From Bacteroidota bacterium (lineage in GTDB: Bacteria; Bacteroidota; Bacteroidia; Chitinophagales; Chitinophagaceae), in contig JAFDXI010000161.1 of the NCBI GenBank assembly GCA_018268035.1, forward strand, positions 1 to 64,000: a DNA stretch of 64,000 bases, written 5' to 3'. Positions within the stretch are counted from its first letter, which is position 1. Every line of letters starts with the position of its first letter. Shown here piece after piece: positions 18,516-26,800 of the stretch. A program made the position numbers and the translations under genes. A model generated the notes under the pieces. The model saw nothing but the letters and a program-made list of their open reading frames with translations. It was not told the origin of the DNA and ran no database searches.

Positions 18516-19115
18516 TTATTCATGTTTTATTTTTTCATTGAATTGTTTTGCATCTTCAGGTGTAAGCTTTGAAACTTTATCGGAATTCAGGATATTTTTT
18601 AAAACATCATCCTGCACAGGAATAAATAGCCAGGACTCTTTCACAACAGGAATACCATCTTCGGATGCCAGGCGCAATTTTTTTCCATTAGGTTGCAAAG
18701 TTGTATTAACAACAGCAAGGCTATCGCTTAAACCAACATAAGCACTTCCAAAAAGCACATAAGCCCCATCTTTTGTTTTTGCGGGTTTCAGATAATTAGT
18801 ACCGGTTGGAAAAAGCGACATATTCATCCATACTGAATCGTTATCGGCACAAATGATCCTGCCGGCAGCAACATTTGCAATTGTAATAAAACCTTGCTTT
18901 TCTGTTATGCGCCACAGTTGCGAACGTCTCCCTGATTTAGGCGCCAAGACTATTTCACAAACATTGCTATGCCCATTATAACCAGAGTCCATATCCCATA
19001 CCAAACCATTATCAGCATTTACAATAAGAAAGGTTTGTGTATTTTCCTGCGATTGTGCAGTAAAGGATATTGTTGAAAATAAAAATAGCAGCAGGCTTAA
19101 TAAAGTTGACTTCAT
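18516..19115 (-). CDS. Exported ricin-B-like (beta-trefoil) protein
   Basis: The 199-residue protein has a clear signal peptide (LLLFLFSTISFTAQSQ). The mature part shows a beta-trefoil pattern of about 40-residue repeats: TFLIVNADNGLVWDMDSG, then a QxW-like SQLWRI, ITIANVAAGRIICADND and a final KESWLFIPV. This suggests a RICIN-type carbohydrate-binding fold, although the QxW motifs are incomplete and the assignment is tentative. The last 30 residues are charged (KLTPEDAKQFNEKIKHE) and may be a separate helix. It precedes a small membrane protein by 5 bp. The substrate is unknown. Confidence 0.6.
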   Translation of the reverse strand: MKSTLLSLLLFLFSTISFTAQSQENTQTFLIVNADNGLVWDMDSGYNGHSNVCEIVLAPKSGRRSQLWRITEKQGFITIANVAAGRIICADNDSVWMNMSLFPTGTNYLKPAKTKDGAYVLFGSAYVGLSDSLAVVNTTLQPNGKKLRLASEDGIPVVKESWLFIPVQDDVLKNILNSDKVSKLTPEDAKQFNEKIKHE

Positions 19116-19579
19116 TTGTTTAAGTTGTTGAATAGTCTTGTTTGAATAAGATATTGTTATTTAAATATAAAATTCAGTGATATTTCAATCTTATACAATA
19201 CGATAAAATGCGTATTTTTTTTACACCCAGGTTATATGAATTACCTCTACAATTTTATGAATAGCTAAAAAATCAATCATTAACCTATTTCCTATTGGCG
19301 CAGTAAACAAATGTTTATCAATGGCTGTTCCAAATATCATTAACTCAAATCAGCAATAGATCAACATCCTGTTGAATAAAATGCAGCAGGTAAATTGGAA
19401 ATGTAGTTTTACTATTTTGGAATTTTTGACAAAAAACAAATGGAAGATTGAATTGATATTTAAAAATGAATCAAAACTTTTCACTTCAATATTTGAAGAA
19501 GAAAACCTGCATGCAATTGATACTCAGACAAAGCGTATATGATAGCATTCACGCTCCTGTCTGCAGTGTATCATAAACA
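19116..19579. other. First part of a 1.1-kb gene-poor gap, with the second copy of a dispersed motif
   Basis: The motif at 19196-19221 matches 17939-17964 at about 23 of 26 positions and lies about 80 bp upstream of the ricin-like gene start. The remaining sequence has no intact gene on either strand. Together with the possible relic at 19580-19938 and the upstream region of the osmC-like gene, the gap runs to 20218. Confidence 0.5.
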
Positions 19580-19938
19580 TCATTCAAGTATGGCTTTCAG
19601 TTTTACAAGGCAGGCTTTTTTACTTTTTTTCAGGTAATAACGATTTAGAATAACAAATGCCTTCGCATCTATATATTTATTGGCAATGCTTTTATTGCAA
19701 ACCGGATGCGCTTGAAAACCTTATTATTCAATTTTACCGTTAAAATAGTACCTGAAACTTTTTGATATTGAGACATAATTTTAGAATGAGAAGAAATTTC
19801 ATCTGACTTAATGCCAATCAATTTGTTTGTAGCGTTGAATCTAAAAAATAACCAAATCCATAAGGCCAATTTAGCTCATTATCACAGCGACAAATCCAAC
19901 AGTCTGTTTCTCAAAAAATCAATTATCGCTTTATCCAT
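19580..19938 (-). pseudogene. Possible small gene relic with several frameshifts
   Basis: No single frame is open throughout, but protein-like segments follow one another in shifting frames on the minus strand. MDKAIIDFLRN starts at 19938. It is followed by DCWICRCDNELNWPYGFGYF in another frame, by NKLIGIKSDEISSHSKIMSQ and ILTVKLNNKVFKRIRFAIK back in the first, and by YIDAKAFVILNRYYLKKSKK ending KAILE at 19580 in the third. Joined, they would make a protein of about 115 residues with a CxCx-type cysteine pair. I do not recognise a family. The alternative is chance open stretches in AT-rich DNA, or sequencing errors in a real gene. Confidence 0.3.
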
Positions 19939-20218
19939 ACAAATATCTTAAATGGTTAAACTAAAATTTCGATGCAGACAATAAAAGATATTTTTATCTT
20001 TTTCTATCTTTATGTAACATAAGTAACAAAACAAGTGATTTATTACATGCATTTTTGCATTATGAAAAAGAGAAAATGAAGAAAACAAGCTGGAAAGGAT
20101 TGAGTGAAATCAACTCCGTCAGCATTAATAAGTATTGCAGGTAAATCCATGTTTTGAAAGCGTTTCATTTGACGGGTTTTCATTTTAAAAGGCTTCTAAA
20201 AAATTAAAAATAAAAACT

Positions 20219-20686
20219 ATGACACACGAAATTGATGTACAATGGATGGGCAAAATGCAGTTTAATGCATTGGTAAATGGTCATACCATTATCATGGATG
20301 GCCCCGAGAAAGTGGGAGGTGAAAATAACGGCCCGATTCCCAAACCATTTGTTCTTACAGCACTTGCAGGATGCACAGGTATGGATATAGCATCCATCTT
20401 AAGAAAGGCTGGCAAAAACCCGCAGGATTTTAATATGAAAGTACTGGGCGAAATCAGCACAAGGGTTCCCATCGAATATGTTGCCATTCATATCATCTAT
20501 GAATTTTTTGGCAATGAAGACAACAAAGAAGCTGCTCTCTCAGCAGTTACTGATTCACAGGAAAAATATTGTGGCGTAAGTAATATGCTTAAAAAAGCAT
20601 TACCAGTTACGTGGGAAGTCCGTTACAATAATGTGACAATTTTTAATAACAAGAAAGAAACAGAAATGGCAGAAATTGAATTATAA
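20219..20686 (+). CDS. OsmC-family protein
   Basis: This 155-residue cytoplasmic protein of the OsmC/Ohr fold has both redox cysteines: Cys52 in ALAGCTGMD and Cys118 in EKYCGVSNMLKKA. Members reduce organic hydroperoxides through this Cys pair, or act in sulfur handling; the sequence alone does not tell which. It is the first gene of a compact plus-strand group with DUF6132, a rhodanese and a small membrane protein. That points to sulfur or thiol stress rather than simple peroxide defence. The start ATG follows an A-rich stretch and no better upstream start exists. Upstream, about 280 bp to the possible relic contains no other gene. Confidence 0.9.
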   Translation: MTHEIDVQWMGKMQFNALVNGHTIIMDGPEKVGGENNGPIPKPFVLTALAGCTGMDIASILRKAGKNPQDFNMKVLGEISTRVPIEYVAIHIIYEFFGNEDNKEAALSAVTDSQEKYCGVSNMLKKALPVTWEVRYNNVTIFNNKKETEMAEIEL

Positions 20687-20702
20687 AAATCTGTAGAAGA
20701 GG

Positions 20703-20912
20703 ATGAATAATATTTTAATCAGATACAAGTTGCTGATCATTGGATGCATCATTGGAGCTATTGGTGGATATCTGTATTATTTTTTTATCGGCTGTCATTC
20801 AGGTACCTGCCTTATTACTTCAAAACCTGTGAACAGTACATTATATGGCTGCTTGATGGGTGGAGTATTATTTAATATTTTTAAAAACGAAAAAAAACAA
20901 AACAATGTTTGA
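20703..20912 (+). CDS. DUF6132-like small membrane protein
   Basis: The protein has 69 residues with two hydrophobic segments, LLIIGCIIGAIGGYLYYFF and the C-terminal STLYGCLMGGVLFNIF. Between them is the conserved cysteine pair of the family, GCHSGTCLITSKPVNSTLYG. The GxCxITSxP motif with two Cys in the loop suggests redox or metal binding at the membrane. DUF6132 genes often travel with rhodaneses, as here. The gene starts 16 bp after the OsmC gene, and its end overlaps the start of the rhodanese gene by 8 bp, so the two are translated together. Confidence 0.8.
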   Translation: MNNILIRYKLLIIGCIIGAIGGYLYYFFIGCHSGTCLITSKPVNSTLYGCLMGGVLFNIFKNEKKQNNV

Positions 20913-21219
20913 AGCAATTAAAAATTTATTCGGAACTGGGAACAAGACTGATTATAGTGAACTTATTAAAAAGGGAGCTATTATAGTAGATGTCAGGAGT
21001 AAAGGAGAATTTGCAGGTGGCCACATCAAAAATTCAATCAATATACCAGTGGATCAGTTGAGCACCAACTTATCTAAATTAAAAGATAAAAATCAGTATA
21101 TTATTTGTTGTTGCGCATCAGGGATGAGAAGTGGTACTGCAAAAAAAATTTTGGAATCCAATGGTTATACAGCTGTATTTAATGGAGGTGGCTGGGCAGG
21201 TTTGCAAAACAAACTCTAA
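20905..21219 (+). CDS. Single-domain rhodanese (sulfurtransferase)
   Basis: The 104-residue protein is a small rhodanese: IIVDVRSKGEFAGGHIKNS is the N-terminal half, and the active-site loop CASGMRSGTA has its catalytic Cys at about residue 70. The loop is preceded by two further Cys (CCC at 68-70), which is unusual. It should carry a persulfide on Cys70 and pass sulfur to an acceptor. An earlier in-frame ATG exists at 20860, but it lies deep in the DUF6132 gene. The start at 20905 gives the normal family length, and its ATG overlaps the preceding stop. It is an operon member with OsmC and DUF6132. Confidence 0.9.
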   Translation: MFEAIKNLFGTGNKTDYSELIKKGAIIVDVRSKGEFAGGHIKNSINIPVDQLSTNLSKLKDKNQYIICCCASGMRSGTAKKILESNGYTAVFNGGGWAGLQNKL

Positions 21220-21250
21220 CTGATGATAGCACATTTTAAATTGGAATAGA

Positions 21251-21466
21251 ATGAACAGGATAAAACAACTAATTTTCACAGGCTGGAGTTTTCGCAGATT
21301 ACTTTATCTCGTAATGGGGATCCTCTTAACTGTGCAAGCTTTCAGGGAACATGATCCAATTGTTGGTATGTTAGCTGCATTTATATTATTAATGGCTATT
21401 GGCAATCTGGGTTGTTGTGGGCCATTGGGTTGCCAGTTGCTATCAAATAAAAATAAAAGTGAATAA
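21251..21466 (+). CDS. Small membrane protein, YgaP/DUF2892-like
   Basis: The 71-residue protein has two membrane segments (LLYLVMGILLTVQAF and GMLAAFILLMAIGNL) and a cysteine cluster, GCCGPLGC, after the second. The arrangement resembles the membrane half of YgaP-type rhodaneses (DUF2892). Placed 31 bp after a soluble rhodanese, it may be the separate membrane partner of that enzyme. The three Cys at the membrane face could accept sulfane sulfur or bind metal; this is inference. It is probably the last gene of the group, as the next gene is 325 bp away. Confidence 0.7.
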   Translation: MNRIKQLIFTGWSFRRLLYLVMGILLTVQAFREHDPIVGMLAAFILLMAIGNLGCCGPLGCQLLSNKNKSE

Positions 21467-21791
21467 TACAATTATCAGGTTGCAAGTAATTGGACAACCC
21501 TACACCCAAAAAACAAGGCCTCAAATGAAAGATGCCATATCATTATAATTTGAAGAATATTTATGCAAATTATAGTAGTGTTGATTTAATCTTTTATCCT
21601 TATATCTCACTCTTAAAATTTTTTATTATTAACAACACTATTCTTCTTACATTTTTTTGATCCTCGTAGTATTCTCTATGCCACAAATAATCTTCTGCAT
21701 TATCATAGTGAAAAAATAATTTAAATTTTTTGTAACCTTTCATTTACCTGTGCACTCTATTTTGTGTTAGTTCATAATAAAACATTTAAAA
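21467..21791. other. Intergenic region before DUF4142 gene
   Basis: There is no gene, clear hairpin or strong promoter box. It ends with an A-rich leader in front of the ATG at 21792. A weak -7-like CTATTTTGTG lies near 21757. Confidence 0.45.
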
Positions 21792-22334
21792 ATGATGTAC
21801 ACAATTAGAAGTTTAGGCAAATGGATGGGAGGCATTGCCGGTTTATTGATTTTATCTGCTCCCGTAACAATGGCGCAAACAAGCAACAAACTTACTGATC
21901 CTGAAATAGCTTCAGTAGCAGTTACAGCCAACCAGATTGATGTTAACTATGGCAAAATAGCATTGAAGAAAACAAAGAATGCTGATATCCTCAAGTTCGC
22001 CAATACAATGATAAAAGATCATAACAATATCATCAGCCAGGCGGTAGCTCTTGCTACAAAACTGAAAGTAACACCTAAGACAAATGCAACCACACAGAGT
22101 CTTCTTGATGGTGAAAAGACAACTACCACCATGCTGAACAGCAAGAAAGGCAGTGCATTTAACAAGGCTTATATTGATAATGAAGTTGCCTATCATCAGG
22201 CTGTTATCAATGCAGTAAAGACAGTTTTAATACCCGATGCACAAAATGCAGAATTAAAAGGTTTGTTACAAAGCGTGATGCCTTTGTTGGAATCACATCT
22301 CGAAATGGCAAAGAATATGGCAGCTAAATTTTAA
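21792..22334 (+). CDS. Exported DUF4142 protein (ferritin-like helix bundle)
   Basis: This 180-residue exported protein has a signal peptide ending VTMAQTSN. The mature part is a four-helix bundle of the DUF4142 family: DPEIASVAVTANQIDVNYGK, then KFANTMIKDHNNIISQAVAL, then KAYIDNEVAYHQAVINAV and a last helix ESHLEMAKNMA. The His and Glu positions (MIKDHN, EVAYHQ, ESHLEMA) are where ferritin-like bundles bind metal, but binding is not proven for the family. It is followed after about 110 bp by a cupredoxin lipoprotein and then by an ECF sigma factor. An envelope stress or metal role for this set is plausible. Confidence 0.88.
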   Translation: MMYTIRSLGKWMGGIAGLLILSAPVTMAQTSNKLTDPEIASVAVTANQIDVNYGKIALKKTKNADILKFANTMIKDHNNIISQAVALATKLKVTPKTNATTQSLLDGEKTTTTMLNSKKGSAFNKAYIDNEVAYHQAVINAVKTVLIPDAQNAELKGLLQSVMPLLESHLEMAKNMAAKF

Positions 22335-22445
22335 GACCAACAGATAGGAAGTTTTGAACTAACCTGGATAGTATGATATGCACACGATATGATTGATGTG
22401 AAAACTGATTGCAACGTGTCATATCATTTATCCGGGTAATCTTTA

Positions 22446-22799
22446 ATGACAATGAAAAATCTAAAAAATATATTTCGCATTGCAATAATGGTATTACTTG
22501 CATCATCGTGTTCAACCAATAATAATAGCAAAGTACAACCTGAACAAAGTAAAAGAGATACAGTTATAATTCAGGCAATGAAATTTCAACCGGATACAAT
22601 AATGATAAATGAAGGAGATACTATTGTTTGGATCAATAAAGGAATTGTTGCTCATGATATTTCAAAGTATCCTGATAAAACATGGCACTCTGATACTATT
22701 GAACCGCAGCAAACGTTTGAAAAAGTTTTTGACGACAGCACAAGTTATTTCTGTAGCATACATCCCACTATGAAAGGGCTTATTATGATAAATAAATAG
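22446..22799 (+). CDS. Cupredoxin (plastocyanin-like) lipoprotein
   Basis: The 117-residue protein has a lipobox (LLASSCST, Cys22) and a single cupredoxin domain. The type-1 copper ligands are complete: His70 in GIVAHDIS, then Cys103, His106 and Met109 in YFCSIHPTMKGLI. The short CxxHxxM loop is like plastocyanin and small electron carriers. It likely shuttles electrons or binds copper in the periplasm, tethered to a membrane. A second ATG two codons in (22452) is an equally good start. It lies 110 bp after DUF4142 and 115 bp before the sigma factor; no oxidase or reductase partner is adjacent. Confidence 0.88.
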   Translation: MTMKNLKNIFRIAIMVLLASSCSTNNNSKVQPEQSKRDTVIIQAMKFQPDTIMINEGDTIVWINKGIVAHDISKYPDKTWHSDTIEPQQTFEKVFDDSTSYFCSIHPTMKGLIMINK

Positions 22800-22914
22800 T
22801 TGTATCAGCTAATAAAATAATTAATGAATTTTCAGGAATATTTTATAAATTGTAATCACTCTGGATTGTCTTTTTTGAGAAGAAAAAAACAACTTAATTT
22901 AAATTGGAAATGAT

Positions 22915-23607
22915 ATGCCACTTGTAGAAAAACCGGACAACACCGGGATAGAAGATGTGATCGATTGTATATTGAAGGGAGAAAGTTCTTTATATGAAAC
23001 TATAGTCCGCAGGTATGATAAATATTTATACAAGATAGGCAGGTCTTATGGTTTTGATCACCAGGCCACTGAGGATTTAATGCAGGAGTGTTTTGTCAAT
23101 GCTTACATCCACTTAAAAGATTTTGAAAAAAGATCAACATTCAAAACCTGGCTCACAAGAATCATGGTGCATCAATGTTATCATAAAAAGCACCAGTCTA
23201 AATACAAAAATGAAACTTATGAAATAGATGAAGTTTATGAAGACACTCCTCCTGCATTTTTTTCATCACAGAAAGAACCTGATGAATTTGTGAGCAACAA
23301 TGAACTGAAATATAATTTAGAAGAGGCCTTACTACATATCCCTGAAGACTACAGAATGGTTTTTACTCTGAGAGAACTGAATGGTATGAGTATCCATGAT
23401 ACTGCTGAAGCTTTAAGTATCAGTGAGAATAATGTAAAAGTAAGACTCAATCGTGCTCACACGATGTTGAGGCATGAAATAGAAAAAACTTATACCAGTG
23501 AAGAAATTTTTGAGTTCAATTTAATTTATTGCGATGCATTGGTAGCAAGGGTAATGTCCACAATTCATGCGCTCGAAAATCCCCACATTAGAGATCAGTT
23601 ATTGTAA
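22915..23607 (+). CDS. ECF-type RNA polymerase sigma factor
   Basis: The protein has 230 residues. Region 2 is at about 25-95 (FDHQATEDLMQECFVNAYIH, with the -10 recognition helix FKTWLTRIMVHQCYH). Region 4 is at about 130-185 (ALLHIPEDYRMVFTLRELNG, then the helix-turn-helix SIHDTAEALSISENNVKVRL). The C-terminal tail of about 35 residues after the last helix is longer than usual. No anti-sigma gene follows; the next gene is a hybrid sensor 200 bp downstream. It probably controls envelope genes, perhaps the DUF4142 and cupredoxin genes just upstream. Confidence 0.92.
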   Translation: MPLVEKPDNTGIEDVIDCILKGESSLYETIVRRYDKYLYKIGRSYGFDHQATEDLMQECFVNAYIHLKDFEKRSTFKTWLTRIMVHQCYHKKHQSKYKNETYEIDEVYEDTPPAFFSSQKEPDEFVSNNELKYNLEEALLHIPEDYRMVFTLRELNGMSIHDTAEALSISENNVKVRLNRAHTMLRHEIEKTYTSEEIFEFNLIYCDALVARVMSTIHALENPHIRDQLL

Positions 23608-23614
23608 TTGTTAT

Positions 23615-23668
23615 CAAAATATTCCCTGATACTGTTTTAGATTATGTATTGCAAAATATTGCCTGATA
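23615..23668. promoter_or_regulatory. Direct repeat pair upstream of the hybrid sensor gene
   Basis: CAAAATATTCCCTGATA (23615-23631) and CAAAATATTGCCTGATA (23652-23668) differ at one position of 17 and are 37 bp apart, about 3.5 helix turns. They lie between the sigma factor stop and the hybrid sensor start, about 140 bp before the latter. This is a candidate binding site for a dimeric regulator. Confidence 0.4.
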
Positions 23669-23809
23669 TATTACCTTTTGCTCAAACATTATACACCCAT
23701 TTATAAACCAGAGCTAATAAAATATTTGTAAGTTTGAAGCATGTAACGAAAAGATAGTGGCAATATTTAGAGTATTTCGATAGTATCCGGAAACGTTACA
23801 ACTCAGTAC

Positions 23810-26800
23810 ATGAGAATCAGAAAATTAATCCGCCTGGTTCGTCTCCAAATTCCAAAAGAGATACTTGCATTTTTATTTTCGATTGCAACTTTTTCACTGA
23901 ATGCGCAACATTTCCTTAATCCACGCTTCACGCATTATACAATCAACAATGGTCTTTCACAAAACCTGATTTACAGTATTATACAAGACCACACCGGATT
24001 TATGTGGTTTGGTACCAAGGATGGGCTCAACCGTTTTGATGGTTATGATTTCAAAGTTTTTCATCATGATCCATTTGACTCTGCTTCTATTTCAGACAAT
24101 GCAGTTTCCTCTTTATTTATAGATTCAAAAGGCAGGCTATGGATTGGGACTATGAATGGCCAGGTAGATCTTTATGATAATAAAAAGAACAAATTCAAGC
24201 ATTTTTTATCAGACAATATCAACAAGGGAAATATAAAAGCAATCACTGAAGACCCAACCGGAAATATTTGGGTTGGCACTTACGGAAATGGTATATTCAA
24301 ATTAGTATTCAATCGGGAAAACAAATCTAATATACCGGATGTTGTTCTGCATTATTTAAATACACCCGGAGATAGTACTACAATCAACAAAAATTTTGTG
24401 ACTGATGTTTTTGCTGATCATAATGGTGGTATTTGGGCTTCAACCATTGAAGGTATTTTTCAGTATGCAATGCCTCATGGCTCAAAACTGCAATTTTCTT
24501 CCGAAATAAATTCAGTAGTAAAAGCGGGGACGAAATTTATTCCTCAGGGAATTCAATTCGATTTGTCTTCAACAAAGCAGGTTCCTTTAGAAGGATTCCA
24601 GTCCGGAGGGTCAAGATTCCTTGAAGATAAGCAACACCGGATATGGATGGGTTCTACCGAAGGAATGTTCTTGTTTGATCAAAAAGCTCACAAGCTTATT
24701 TATTTTGATCCGTTAATGCCCGGGCTTACAATGGGGAACATAAAATCAATTTGTAATACATCATTTTCAATCGGCGGAGAAAAAACCAATAATATCCTGA
24801 TGGGCTTTCTCACAGGGGCAGGAATATTGAATACCCAAAACCTCACATTACAATACCTGAAAAATGATCCCGGAAATGCAAACAGCCTGGCACCGGGTAG
24901 TACACTCTGTGTGTACCAGGATAGATCCGGATGTCTATGGCTGGGCAGTAGCGGGTCAGGGTTGAGCAAATTTGATACACGTGCTAACTTATTTCCAATG
25001 CCAGGATATCATTCTACTGATGGAAAGTTCAGAACCGAAAACCTGAGTGTCCGTGCTTTTTTGAATACTAAAAAATACTTGTTCATTGGTACACAAAGTA
25101 AGTTAATGATAGCTGATAAAGCCACATTAATCATGAAGCCTGTATTACTTGAAAATAATGCTTTAGTTTCAAACCTTATCTTTAGTATAGCACCGGCAGA
25201 TTCTGAAAGTTGCTGGCTGGCTACTAATTCCGGACTATTTCTGTACAATTATAAAAAGAATACTTCAAAACTCTATTTAACAGGTATAGAGAAAGAAGGT
25301 CAAGTAGATAATCGTATTTTTAAAATCTACAGGGATAAACACGAAAATCTATGGTGCCTGACTCTTTACTCACTTAGTTTTTTTGACACAAAAAGCAAAA
25401 AGTTTACTCATTACTTTTTTAACAACAAACCAGTCACCGGATATTCTGAACCAACTTATGGGGATATTTACCAGGACTCGTCCGGAAATTTCTGGCTCGG
25501 CACAGGCATTGGATTGATCTATTTTAATATCAAAACAAAAAAATATTTTCAATATGTAACAAACCCTTCCGACACCAGCAGCCTGAGTTTTGATGAAGTT
25601 AGAAGCATTGTGCCAGACCCTAAAAATCCCACAAAATATCTATGGATTGCAACAGCCGGAGGTGGACTGAACAGATTGAATATTCAAACAAAAAAGTTTA
25701 ATCATTTTACTGAAAAAAATGGCCTGCCCAATAATGTTGTTTATGGAATTTTAGCCGATACCGATGGTAACCTTTGGATGAGTACCAATAATGGTATTTC
25801 CATGTTTAATCCTTCAATCCAAAGTTTTACAAACTACGATGTCAATGCAGGATTACAAAGCAATGAATTCAATTCGGGTGCATTTTATAAAGACAATGAG
25901 GGTAAACTTTATTTTGGTGGCATTAACGGATTTAATGTTTTTTCATCTGATGATATCATTGGAGATAACTTTATACCACAACTGGCATTCACAGGTTTCA
26001 GTATATTCAATCGTCCTGTATCCATTAACGAGAAAGGTTCGCCCCTCACCAACAGTATTACTGAAACGAAAAAGATTGTTTTGCCATTTAGTGATAATAT
26101 CATCAGTTTCCAGGTTGCAGCATTAGATTTTTCTGATCCGGAAAAAAAAGAATACGCATACAAACTCGCTCCATCCAATAAAAGCTGGGTACAAATGGGA
26201 AGCAACCGTTTAATCACTTTCAGTAACCTGGAACCTGGCAATTATATACTTCAGGTAAGAGCACGAAACCATAATGGCACCTGGAATGAAAAAGGCATTT
26301 CACTTAATCTCATTATCCTACCTCCATGGTGGAGAACATGGTGGGCATACCTCATCTATATTTTTATTTTTTTGGGGATTCTATACCTCCTTCGTAAAGA
26401 CGGTAAAAGAAAATTAAAATTAAAAAACAGGATGCAGGTTGAACATCTCGAAGCTCAGAAACTAAAAGAACTGGATCATCTGAAATCCCGCTTTTTTGCC
26501 AATATCTCACATGAGTTCAGAACGCCGCTTACACTCATCATGGGCCCCTTAGAAGATCTTATGCAAAACGGAAATGCAGCACAGTTTAAGGAAATTTTAC
26601 CCGAAGTTCATCGCAACTCAAAAAGGTTGTTGCAACTAATTAACCAACTGCTTGATTTATCAAAACTGGATGCAAATAAATACCGGATCAATACAACAAG
26701 AGAAGATATCATTCCTTTTATTAAACAGCTAATTTCTTCATTTAATTCGATGGCACAGATGAAGAAAATCGACTTGCAATTTGAAGTGGACCCTGCTTTG

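Noticed and set aside
25909-26241. 110-residue minus-strand open frame inside the hybrid sensor
   Set aside because: It overlaps the well-supported Y_Y_Y/membrane region of that gene and shows no motif of its own.
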